Source: CAZDHT01 sp964505325
GTDB lineage: Bacteria > Planctomycetota > PUPC01
Assembly: GCA_964505325.1 (NCBI GenBank)
Contig: CAZDHT010000061.1
Coordinates: forward strand, 1 to 22,505
Reading direction: 5' to 3'
Length of the DNA stretch: 22,505 nt
The notes beneath the pieces were generated by a model, which was not told the origin of the DNA, ran no database searches, and saw only the letters and a list, made by a program, of their open reading frames with translations. Below are positions 8,204-15,014 of this stretch, in pieces; positions within the stretch are counted from its first letter, which is position 1; each line of letters starts with the position of its first letter. The position numbers were made by a program, and so were the translations under genes.

Positions 8204-8230
8204 AAAAGGGCGGCCGAATGGCCGCCCTTT
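8204..8230 (-). terminator. Rho-independent terminator of the PEP-CTERM gene
   Basis: An 11-bp perfect GC-rich stem (8205-8215 with 8220-8230) and a 4-base loop. On the minus strand the stem runs into TTTTCTC. It lies 19 bases beyond the stop of the leftward PEP-CTERM gene. Confidence 0.85.
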
Positions 8231-8248
8231 GGAGTGTCGGTGTGTCGC

Positions 8249-9562
8249 TCATTTTCTCCGACGGCGACGCAGAACCAGGGCGCCGATGGAACCGAGCAGC
8301 AGGAGGCCCGTCGCCGGCTCCGGCGCCGGAGCGCGGAGGATCAGGTCGACGTCGGTCTTCAGGTATTCAAACTCACCCAGGGGATTGAGCCCGAACTTGA
8401 ACATCATGTGGCCGCCCATCACGCCGAGGTACCGGTGAGACATCGGGTTGGCCCCGGTCGTGCTGTAGTACCAGTCGTACAGGCGGCCGTCCGTCACTTC
8501 CACGTCGAAGTTACCCTCGGTGACCATTGCCGTGTAGCCCCACTGGCCGCCGTACAGGTGCAGGAACGTCACTAGGTAAAGGCTCTTGATTTCGCCGATG
8601 AGGAGGGGATCGCTGAAGCCGTTGATGTCGTGGATGTTGGGGTCGCACTCGGCCGTGCCGTCGGGGCCCTCCACGTCGTCTCCGCGGGGGCCGGTGGCAG
8701 CATCGGCGTCCACGGGGGCATACGGGTTGCCGACCCACAGGTTGTCCGTCTTGCTGCCGCAGGTGTCGCTGTCACAGTTCGTCGCCGGCGGGTTGGTCAG
8801 GTCGAGCCGCTGGCCGTTCTCGCTCTCGTAAATCGCGATGAAGGGCCGGTCGCTCTTGTCGTAATCTGAGGAGGAGCTGGAGCTGAGTTTGGCGTCGTGG
8901 ATTTCTCCGTCCCGGTTGTAGTCATAGTACTGATCGGCACCCTCAACCACGTTGAAGTCGAAATACGTCTTGTACATAATGATGCCGTCCTGGTTGGTGT
9001 CCTCGAATCGGCTCGCCGGGACGACCAGGTTGGCGCCGGTCAGGCTGTCGACTGCGTTTGCTGTTCCCTGCACTTCCGTGTCGCCGGGGCTGATCAGCTC
9101 GACTTTCGAGACCGCCAGGTTGCCCACCGCCATTTTCAGGGTGGTGTCGAGCGGCAGGTATTTCCGGACGTTGTTGGTACCGTAGGTGATGTTCACCTCG
9201 TCCAGGTTGCCGGCGCCATAAAAGACCGTACGGTCCAGCGCGTCCGTCTCGGTCGTGCTCGGATGGCTCCCGACGGTTCCCACGGTCATGTATCCTCCCT
9301 TGGCATTGTCGAAATAGGACCCGGCCCCCGATTCGATCAGGTCCGTTGTGACGAATGTGTCCTGATGCAACGCCGCGCTCCAAGCGAATGAGATCTCCGG
9401 CGGCGTGCTCAGGTTCTTGGCGACTATCTCGCCGATCAAGTCCCCGTTCCCATAGGCCGCGTTCATCACGCCGACCGATACGAACAACGCCAGGCAACTG
9501 ACGAGCACCGCTCTTCCTGTCTTCGCCATTTTCTTCGCCCTCACTAGGTTTGCGTTTGCCAT
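8249..9562 (-). CDS. PEP-CTERM sorting-domain surface protein with EF-hand-like loops
   Basis: 437 residues. The N-terminus is a signal peptide (hydrophobic 18-34, likely cut after AYG). The C-terminus is a textbook PEP-CTERM tail: APAPEPATG with PEP at 414-416, a hydrophobic segment (LLLLGSIGALVL), and a final Arg cluster. Such tails are recognised and cut by an exosortase during export; no exosortase is in this window. The body is acidic. It has two calcium-loop-like motifs, DTNQDGII (188-195) and DYNRDGEI (214-221), resembling EF-hand or dockerin loops, and a Ser run (227-232). Two Cys pairs may form disulfides. The start at 9562 is supported by AAGGAAG (9572-9578) nine bases upstream; an internal Met12 is an alternative. 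A sigma54 promoter lies upstream and a strong terminator follows, so it is a single-gene unit. Molecular role unknown. Confidence 0.92.
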   Translation of the reverse strand: MANANLVRAKKMAKTGRAVLVSCLALFVSVGVMNAAYGNGDLIGEIVAKNLSTPPEISFAWSAALHQDTFVTTDLIESGAGSYFDNAKGGYMTVGTVGSHPSTTETDALDRTVFYGAGNLDEVNITYGTNNVRKYLPLDTTLKMAVGNLAVSKVELISPGDTEVQGTANAVDSLTGANLVVPASRFEDTNQDGIIMYKTYFDFNVVEGADQYYDYNRDGEIHDAKLSSSSSSDYDKSDRPFIAIYESENGQRLDLTNPPATNCDSDTCGSKTDNLWVGNPYAPVDADAATGPRGDDVEGPDGTAECDPNIHDINGFSDPLLIGEIKSLYLVTFLHLYGGQWGYTAMVTEGNFDVEVTDGRLYDWYYSTTGANPMSHRYLGVMGGHMMFKFGLNPLGEFEYLKTDVDLILRAPAPEPATGLLLLGSIGALVLRRRRRK

Positions 9563-9620
9563 TTTTTCCCACTTCCTTGCCGGGCCTCATTCCCGGCTGC
9601 CTTTCTCGCCTTGCCCTTAG

Positions 9621-9636
9621 AGCAACCAGCGTGCCA
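9621..9636 (-). promoter_or_regulatory. Sigma54 (RpoN) promoter of the PEP-CTERM gene
   Basis: Minus-strand sequence TGGCACGCTGGTTGCT fits the consensus TGGCACG-N4-TTGCW at every defined position, with the -24 GG and -12 GC separated by exactly 10 bases. Predicted start is near 9610, giving a ~48-base leader that contains AAGGAAG before the ATG at 9562. Sigma54 promoters need an NtrC-type activator; PEP-CTERM/exosortase genomes commonly carry the PrsK/PrsR pair of that class. Confidence 0.85.
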
Positions 9637-10180
9637 AAGCAGAAGAATTTCTTCGGGTTTTGATTTGACCGGCGTTAACTCGTTGTCTGGCGGTGAGTTA
9701 GTGTTGGACCTCAAGTGTCGGTCCGCCGTCGTCCGGGCTTGTCTGTGTTCCTTTTCGGAAACACAGCGCGTGGGAAGATGAGCCTCGTGGAAGCCCAGCG
9801 CAGCGTAAGCCTGTGCGACGCAATGGGTTATGCTATGTTTCCCAAAAGCCGCAAGGTGCGGCAACATTGCGCAAAAGCAACATGAGGAGCTGTTTCTGTA
9901 TTTGCTTGAACTGGAGGCACTTATGACGCCGCCTCACCTTGCCAGGCTTCCCGGGCCATCGCGTGCGCATTCGCCCCGGAGAGCCCGTGGTGGCGCAGTG
10001 TAGCACTCTAATAGCAGGGGTGCCGGGCGCCACAGCTTGTGCATCCCGAGAGCCGCCGTGACGCTTCCCAGTGCCGGGCACCGGGACCGCCTTCCGCCGC
10101 CTATATATCGGCATGATGCGCGGTCAACCCAAGACCTTTTCCGATACGATGTGCCGCTTCGCTGGATCAGCCCGGTTCGC

Positions 10181-10209
10181 TTGCAGGGCGGGGAGGTTTG
10201 CGGTAGAAT
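10181..10209 (+). promoter_or_regulatory. Sigma70-type promoter of the glycosyltransferase gene
   Basis: TTGCAG (10181-10186), a 17-base spacer and TAGAAT (10204-10209). The start would fall near 10216, with a ~20-base leader containing AAGGGA before the ATG at 10236. The -35 hexamer is identical to that of the promoter at 6539-6567. Confidence 0.65.
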
Positions 10210-10235
10210 ACGCGGGTCCAACTCAAGGGAACGCG

Positions 10236-11111
10236 ATGAGACGAACCAGCTCTGTCATTATTCTGGCCTACAACAAGGCAGGGCACACAGCCCGATGCCT
10301 CGGCGCGCTGGCCGAGACGCTTTGGCGGCCGCTGGAGGTCATCCTCGTCAACAACGGCTCGACCGACGGTACGCCGGGGCTCCTCGCCGAGTTTGAGGCC
10401 CGCGCCGCCGGCCTTGATATCTCTGTGAAGCGGATCGACAACGAGACGAACGTCGGGGCGGCGACAGGGCGTAATCAGGCCCTAAAGCTCGCCTCAGGGC
10501 GTTTTGTCGCGTTTATGGACAATGACGTGGTCCTTCGCTCGCGTGACTGGCTGGAGACGCTTGCAGGCGTTCTGGAGGCGAATGAGCGTGCGGGCATCGC
10601 GGGGCCGAAACTCATCTATCCCTTCCCACCTCACCTGATCCAGTGCGCCGGCGCCGCGGTTTCCCGGTCGGGACGCGTCTTCTTTCGCGGCCGTGGAGAG
10701 CCGCGTGACGCTGCGGAGTTCGGTCGGCTTGAGGAGGTCCAATGCCTCATCAGCGCCTGCTGGCTGATGCGGCGCGAGGTCTACGAAGACACTGGCCCGC
10801 TCGACGAGGCCTACAATCCGGTCCAGTTCGAGGACATAGATTACTGCTACAAGGCTCGGGAGCGGGGCTGGCGGGTGTTCTACGCCCCGGGCGCCGAGAT
10901 GTACCATTTCGAGAATGTCACGACATCGGGCTCCCAGACGATTAACAGCCCCTACCAGATTGTGAAGAATGGCCTGCTGTTTAAGCGGCGCTGGCGCCAC
11001 GTGTTCGGCCACGAGGATGGCCCTGAGGAGAAGGATTGGCACTGGGCGGAAATTCCGACGGTCCGGCTCGATTCCGTTGGTAAACTGGAGCTGCGTGGTG
11101 GAGACAACTGA
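10236..11111 (+). CDS. GT2-family glycosyltransferase
   Basis: 291 residues. Start set at the ATG at 10236 (MRRTSSVIILAYNKAG), because the GT-A fold begins immediately and AAGGGA lies 5 bases upstream; the open frame continues upstream but its extra ~55 residues do not resemble this family. Seen: VILVNNGSTDGT of the nucleotide-sugar site, NETNVGAATGRNQALKLASG, and the metal-binding D95-N-D97 (the DxD motif) after VAFM. The C-terminal half has the catalytic-base region (VQFEDIDYCYKARERGWRVFYAPGAEMYHFE), typical of rhamnosyl- and related transferases that extend polysaccharides. No transmembrane segment, so it is cytoplasmic or peripherally membrane-bound. The sugar donor and acceptor cannot be told. 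No other polysaccharide-synthesis genes are adjacent. Confidence 0.92.
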   Translation: MRRTSSVIILAYNKAGHTARCLGALAETLWRPLEVILVNNGSTDGTPGLLAEFEARAAGLDISVKRIDNETNVGAATGRNQALKLASGRFVAFMDNDVVLRSRDWLETLAGVLEANERAGIAGPKLIYPFPPHLIQCAGAAVSRSGRVFFRGRGEPRDAAEFGRLEEVQCLISACWLMRREVYEDTGPLDEAYNPVQFEDIDYCYKARERGWRVFYAPGAEMYHFENVTTSGSQTINSPYQIVKNGLLFKRRWRHVFGHEDGPEEKDWHWAEIPTVRLDSVGKLELRGGDN

Positions 11112-11176
11112 CGGCATGGTAAGAACTTACGCTGGATCTGCCCCCTCGTCGAGCCGCTCCAATTCCGCTCAAGTCT

Positions 11177-11199
11177 GTCCGCCAAACGGACGATATAAT
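11177..11199 (+). promoter_or_regulatory. Candidate promoter of the FlgM-like gene with an overlapping dyad
   Basis: A perfect TATAAT at 11194-11199 lies 55 bases upstream of the small gene. No good -35 is visible at standard spacing. GTCCG (11177-11181) and CGGAC (11187-11191) form a dyad just upstream of the -10, a position fit for an activator or repressor. The -10 is seen; function is inferred. Confidence 0.4.
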
Positions 11200-11254
11200 A
11201 AGAGAAGGCTCCGGAGGCAGGCAGGCCGGTAGGCCGGATGGGCTTTGTAGGAGT

Positions 11255-11506
11255 ATGAGGAACTTGGCCGCGTCGAAGCGGAACACCGCCAGGACAGGCA
11301 AACGACCTCGCGCCGTCGCCCGCGAGGGGGATAAGTCGGGCTCAACGAAGGGAGTTCGCCGCGGCAAAGGAGCACGCAAGTTGCGGATCGAGAGAATACG
11401 GGAAGAGATCAAGAACGGTACCTACGAAACGGAAGGCAAGCTCAGAATCGCGATCTCACGCCTGATAGACGACGTCCTGGCCAAATCCCGCAAGGGGCGG
11501 GGTTGA
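11255..11506 (+). CDS. Small FlgM-like (anti-sigma-28-like) protein
   Basis: 83 residues. The first ~40 are rich in Arg, Lys and Gly and look disordered. The second half, RIERIREEIKNGTYETEGKL followed by AISRLIDDVLAKS, matches the C-terminal FlgM pattern 'I..I+..I..GTY......A..+++.+L', the part that binds sigma-28 (FliA). FlgM is normally 90-100 residues with a disordered N-terminus, which fits. The strongly basic N-terminal segment is unlike classical FlgM. AGGAG precedes the ATG by only 2 bases, so the start is uncertain and an in-frame TTG three codons later is possible. No flagellar genes are nearby. It could bind another sigma factor or be unrelated; the assignment rests on a short motif. 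Confidence 0.6.
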   Translation: MRNLAASKRNTARTGKRPRAVAREGDKSGSTKGVRRGKGARKLRIERIREEIKNGTYETEGKLRIAISRLIDDVLAKSRKGRG

Positions 11507-11558
11507 GCCCTCCTGGTGAGCGACTACCGCAGCCATCCTGAGCCGTTCGTTCTCCGTA

Positions 11559-11589
11559 CACGTCGCGGTTTCGTCGACCCGGCGACGTG
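11559..11589. terminator. Stem-loop downstream of the FlgM-like gene
   Basis: CACGTCGC (11559-11566) pairs perfectly with GCGACGTG (11582-11589), and GGT/ACC can extend the stem inward. It lies 53 bases after the stop. No T-run follows on either strand, so it may be a processing or Rho-linked structure rather than an intrinsic terminator. Confidence 0.35.
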
Positions 11590-11675
11590 CGCCGCTCAAA
11601 GCGCTTTCATTTCGCCGAACCAGCCAATACACTGGCTGCGGGAATTCGTCCAACAATGACCACTGGAGTTCTCCG

Positions 11676-12152
11676 ATGGGAGGTGTAATTCCGCAGGATT
11701 GGGGCGTGATGATTTTCCGCTTGGTCGCGGCCGGGGTCTGTGGCGCGGTCGTGGGCTGGGAGCGCGAGGTCCGCGAAAAGGGGGCGGGGCTGCGCACACA
11801 CACGCTGATCTGTATCGGGTCGTGCCTGTTCACGCTGGTCGTTCTTCAGATGCACGAGAAATTCCCCGCCACTGACATAATGCGGCTGGTGCAGGGACTG
11901 CTGCTCGGCATCGGCTTTGTGGCAGGCGGGGTGGTCTTTACGCAGCGGGGCTCCGTCAAGGGCCTGACAACGGCGGCCGGCCTGTGGGTGTTGACCGCGG
12001 TCGGCCTCGCCGCCGGGCTCGGCTGCTACTTCCTCGCCGGGCTGGGCACGCTGTTCACGCTCCTCATCACGGCTGGCCTCAAGCAGATCGAACGTCGCAT
12101 GCACGACAGAGCAGAGGCCGAGGGAACCGAGGACGCGCGGGACGGTTCCTAG
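11676..12152 (+). CDS. MgtC/SapB-family membrane protein
   Basis: 158 residues. GGAG (11665-11668) lies 7 bases before the ATG. Seen: VGWEREVREKGAGLRTHTLI, the conserved 'GxERE...GLRTH' family signature, then GSCLFTLV, RLVQGLLLGIGFVAGG (R..QG..GIGF) and GSVKGLTTAAGLWVLTAVGLA. Four hydrophobic segments match the short, membrane-only MgtC domain; the C-terminal tail is charged and lacks the extra ACT-like domain of Salmonella MgtC. MgtC proteins are inner-membrane and linked to survival at low magnesium and inhibition of F-type ATP synthase in some pathogens; in free-living bacteria their role is not settled. It stands 88 bases before the GH94 gene and could share its transcript, although a palindrome (12179-12192) lies between them. 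No mgtA is present. Confidence 0.9.
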   Translation: MGGVIPQDWGVMIFRLVAAGVCGAVVGWEREVREKGAGLRTHTLICIGSCLFTLVVLQMHEKFPATDIMRLVQGLLLGIGFVAGGVVFTQRGSVKGLTTAAGLWVLTAVGLAAGLGCYFLAGLGTLFTLLITAGLKQIERRMHDRAEAEGTEDARDGS

Positions 12153-12240
12153 TCCAATGCGAGCGCTTCGAGCGGCATCCTCCGCGCGGAGGCACTGTTC
12201 CTCGCCTCCTGGATGTCGTCACACAGATGGAGGTCGCTCG

Positions 12241-14673
12241 ATGTCTCGGCGCTCCTTGGATCCGTTGAACCAGGTTCCGCTGCATGACCGGCCGGGGTTG
12301 AAACACCCGCCGAAACGTTACGGGCACTTCGACCCGGCCAACCGCGAATACGTCATCACCCGCCCCGATACGCCGCAGCCTTGGCACAACTACATCACCA
12401 ACGGGACGTTCACCGGCTACGTCTCGCACACCGGCGGCGGGACATGCTTCTGCGGCGACCCGAAGGAGCGGCGCATCCTGCGGGCGCACCTGCACGGCCG
12501 CCCGGCGGACCAGCCCGGACGTTGGATCTACATACGGGACCGCGACACGGGCAAGTTCCACTCGGCGACCTGGGCACCGGTGCGCACCCCGCTCGACCGC
12601 TTCAAATACGAGACGCGCGTCGGCGTTGGTTACACGGGTATCGCCGCGCGTTACAACGGCATCCTGTCCCGAGTGACCTACTTCGTTCTGCCGGACGTGA
12701 ACGCTGAGCTGTGGTGGCTCGTCGTCACCAACGTCGGAGAGCGGACCCGACGCCTCGACGTGTTCCCCTACGCCGAGTTCTTCCAGTGGTCGCTCGACCG
12801 CGACAACAACCTCGACGCCGCGTTCAAGTGCACCGACGTGGCCGCCTTCGGCCGCGTCATCGTACATCGCAGTTACTACGACTTTGGCAAGGAGCGTGGC
12901 GGCTGGCAGCGCCAGTTCGCCTACTTTGCGTCATCCGAAGAGCCGAAGTCGTTCGACGCCAGCATCGAGGCGTTTGTGGGTGTGCACCAGGGCTACGACC
13001 GGCCGCGGGCGGTCGTCGCGGGGAAGTGCAGCAACTTCGAGAACCGCGGCGGCGAACCGGTTGCCGCAATGCAGTTCCCGATGACGCTGCGGCCCGGACA
13101 GTCGCGAACGCTCGTGTTCGCCGTCGGCTGTGCGGCGAGTGAGGCCGCCGCGAAGCGCGACGGACGCCGCGTCACCCAAGTCGCCTTCGCAAGGCGCCAA
13201 TTCAACAAGATGCGGCGGAACTGGGAGCACTACCTGGCGCGCTTCCAGGCCGACACGGGGGAGGCGGCCTTCGACGTCTCGTTCAACACCTGGGCTCCGT
13301 ATCAGAGCGCGATGACGTTCCTGCTCTCGCGCAGCATCTCACCCTACCAGCTCAGCGGGTCGCGCGGCTTGGGCTTCCGCGATTCGAACCAGGACGCGCT
13401 CGGCGCCATGCCGTATCAGCCGTTCCAGGCGAGCAGCGAACTCATCGCCAAGCTGCTCTCGGTCCAGTTTCCGAGCGGCGAGGCCAGCCACGACTTCCAG
13501 CCCGGCCCCGGCATCGGCGTCGGCTCCGGGTGCTGCGACGATCACCTCTGGCCGGCGCTCTCGGTCGAGTGGTATGTGAAGGAGTCGGGCGATCTGGCAT
13601 TCCTCGACTGCCTGCTTTCGTACCAAGGGAGCGGCCAGCAGACCCCCGTGATGGAGCACCTGGAGCGGGCGCTGCGGTTCACCGAGCGGCACCTCGGCGC
13701 CAACGGGCTGCCGCTTTTGGGCCGGGCCGACTGGAACGACTGCCTCAACGCGTTCGAGGGCGCCGAGAGTCTGTTTACGGCTGGCCTGTACTGTGCGGCG
13801 GCAAAGTCGATCGAGTCGCTGCATCTTGCCCGCGATGACAAGCGGGCCGCCCGCCGCGCCGCCCGCCGACATGCCGCGATGGCAGAACGAATCAACCGGG
13901 TCGGATGGGACGGCAAGTGGTACGTCCGGCTGATCACGCGCGATGGCGACCGAGTCGGCTCGAAGCAGAATCGTCATGGCAAAATCTTCATCGAGTCGAA
14001 CGTGTGGGCCGTCCTCGGGGGCGCGGCTCCGCTCGGTCGCGCCCGCACGGCGCTGGACAGCGTCCGCAAGTATCTTGGCACGCCGTTCGGGCACCGCATC
14101 TGCTGGCCGCCTTACCCGGATTACGATCCGGCGGTCGGCACGTTGGGGATCTTTGCGCCGGGCTACAAGGAGAACGGTTCGGTCTTCTGCCACTGCAACC
14201 CTTGGCTGGTTTTGGCCGAGACGACGCTGGGCCGCGGTGAGCGGGCCTTCGATGTCTACCGCCGCGTGTCTGCGTGGGAGAAGGACCGCATCCAGTCGGT
14301 CCACTGCGCTGAGCCCTACGTGGTCAGCCAGATGATCATCATGCCGCCGAATCTGGAAGCCGGGCGGGCGCGTAACCCGTGGCTGACCGGCACGGCCTCG
14401 TGGATGATCGCGTCGATGGGGCGGGGCATCCTGGGGGTCCGGCCGGACTTCGACGGGCTGATCGTCGATCCCTGCGTCCCGCGATGGAAAGGGTTCCGCA
14501 TTCACCGCATCTTTCGCGGCATCACGTTCGACATCCGAGTGACCAACCCGGAGCGCGTCGAGCGCGGCGTGCGCGCAATCCGCATAGGGGACAAGACGAT
14601 CGCGGGCACCGTCATCCCGCTCTCGGCGGTCGGCCGGAGGCGAAAGGTCCGCGTCGAGGTGCGAATGGGTTAG
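12241..14673 (+). CDS. GH94 glycoside phosphorylase (cellobiose/chitobiose phosphorylase-like)
   Basis: 810 residues, the usual length for cellobiose and N,N'-diacetylchitobiose phosphorylases. Start at the ATG at 12241, with GGAGG (12229-12233) 7 bases upstream. Domains: an N-terminal beta-sandwich (RYGHFDPANREYVITRPDTPQPWHNYI, a typical GH94 opening; GGTCFCGDP), a helical linker, an (alpha/alpha)6 barrel (GLGFRDSNQDALGAMP, then GVGSGCCDDHLWPAL), and a C-terminal beta domain. The catalytic motif ADWND is present with Asp497, the expected general acid. Phosphate-site residues probably lie in the GYKENGSVFCH region. The reaction is phosphorolysis of a beta-linked disaccharide to sugar 1-phosphate plus sugar. 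There is no signal peptide, so it acts in the cytoplasm after uptake. Whether the substrate is cellobiose, chitobiose or another sugar cannot be settled; no transporter is adjacent. Confidence 0.93.
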   Translation: MSRRSLDPLNQVPLHDRPGLKHPPKRYGHFDPANREYVITRPDTPQPWHNYITNGTFTGYVSHTGGGTCFCGDPKERRILRAHLHGRPADQPGRWIYIRDRDTGKFHSATWAPVRTPLDRFKYETRVGVGYTGIAARYNGILSRVTYFVLPDVNAELWWLVVTNVGERTRRLDVFPYAEFFQWSLDRDNNLDAAFKCTDVAAFGRVIVHRSYYDFGKERGGWQRQFAYFASSEEPKSFDASIEAFVGVHQGYDRPRAVVAGKCSNFENRGGEPVAAMQFPMTLRPGQSRTLVFAVGCAASEAAAKRDGRRVTQVAFARRQFNKMRRNWEHYLARFQADTGEAAFDVSFNTWAPYQSAMTFLLSRSISPYQLSGSRGLGFRDSNQDALGAMPYQPFQASSELIAKLLSVQFPSGEASHDFQPGPGIGVGSGCCDDHLWPALSVEWYVKESGDLAFLDCLLSYQGSGQQTPVMEHLERALRFTERHLGANGLPLLGRADWNDCLNAFEGAESLFTAGLYCAAAKSIESLHLARDDKRAARRAARRHAAMAERINRVGWDGKWYVRLITRDGDRVGSKQNRHGKIFIESNVWAVLGGAAPLGRARTALDSVRKYLGTPFGHRICWPPYPDYDPAVGTLGIFAPGYKENGSVFCHCNPWLVLAETTLGRGERAFDVYRRVSAWEKDRIQSVHCAEPYVVSQMIIMPPNLEAGRARNPWLTGTASWMIASMGRGILGVRPDFDGLIVDPCVPRWKGFRIHRIFRGITFDIRVTNPERVERGVRAIRIGDKTIAGTVIPLSAVGRRRKVRVEVRMG

Positions 14674-14717
14674 CGGGCTCTTCGCTCCGGCAACAGCGGG
14701 TCACATCTCGGTGCGGC

Positions 14718-14745
14718 TTGACTTTGTACGGGCACTCGGCATAAT
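14718..14745 (+). promoter_or_regulatory. Sigma70-type promoter of the DUF6485/ackA/epimerase unit
   Basis: TTGACT (14718-14723), a 16-base spacer, CATAAT (14740-14745). The start would lie near 14752, with a ~33-base leader containing AGGAGG before the ATG at 14785. It lies 44 bases past the GH94 stop, so the downstream genes have their own promoter. Confidence 0.65.
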
Positions 14746-14784
14746 ACCCGCGACGAGACTTCGTGTTGATTCAGGAGGAACCCG

Positions 14785-14994
14785 ATGGCGGTCCGGTGCG
14801 AGAACACAAAGAGCAATTTACAGAATTGCAACTGCACGTATGCCGGCTGTGAGAAGCAGGGCGTTTGCTGCGAATGTCTCCGCTATCACCTGGCGATGAA
14901 GGAGTTGCCCGGCTGCTGCTTCCCCGACGATGCCGAGCGGACGTATGATCGCAGCTTCAGGAAGTTCATCGAAGTCTGGAGCTCGCGCCTGTAG
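14785..14994 (+). CDS. DUF6485-like small Cys-rich protein
   Basis: 69 residues with nine cysteines: C5, C15, C17, C22, C28, C29, C31, C44, C45. AGGAGG (14773-14778) is 6 bases before the ATG. The pattern 'NLQNCNCTYAGCEKQGVCCECLRYH' with 'LPGCCFPDDAERTYDRSFRKFIE' matches what I recall as DUF6485, a family common in anaerobic bacteria and methanogens. The Cys spacing suggests metal or iron-sulfur binding, but no function is known. No signal peptide, so cytoplasmic. It ends 20 bases before acetate kinase and shares its promoter, which hints at a role in anaerobic metabolism; that link is inference. It is well below the size many gene finders keep, but the ribosome binding site, promoter and motif make it real. 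Confidence 0.85.
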   Translation: MAVRCENTKSNLQNCNCTYAGCEKQGVCCECLRYHLAMKELPGCCFPDDAERTYDRSFRKFIEVWSSRL

Positions 14995-15014
14995 CAGGAG
15001 GAGGCGGGTCCAAG

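Larger units (their letters stand above)
9563..10235. other. Divergent intergenic regulatory region
   Basis: About 670 bases between the leftward PEP-CTERM gene and the rightward glycosyltransferase. Besides the two promoters it holds several dyads: GAAGAA/TTCTTC (9642-9654), TAACTC (9676-9681)/GAGTTA (9695-9700), a CTGTGTT/AACACAG hairpin (9743-9766), and GCCGCA/TGCGGC (9848-9862) with a minus-strand TTTT after it. The TAACTC dyad, about 55-80 bases upstream of the sigma54 -24 element, is a possible activator site. I see no convincing coding frame. Confidence 0.5.

Noticed and set aside
9923..10003. 26-codon frame with GGAGG 5 bases before ATG in the divergent region
   Set aside because: Product is Arg/Pro-rich with no hydrophobic or other feature; one ribosome-site match in a GC-rich region is weak evidence.
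12179..12192. 14-base palindrome CCTCCGCGCGGAGG before the GH94 gene considered as a terminator or ribosome-site switch
   Set aside because: Only a 5-bp stem is possible with a 4-base loop, there is no T-run, and its GGAGG is too far (48 bases) from the GH94 start.
13339..14505. Minus-strand open frame (~388 codons) inside the GH94 gene
   Set aside because: No motif and low-complexity composition; the GH94 frame explains the region fully.
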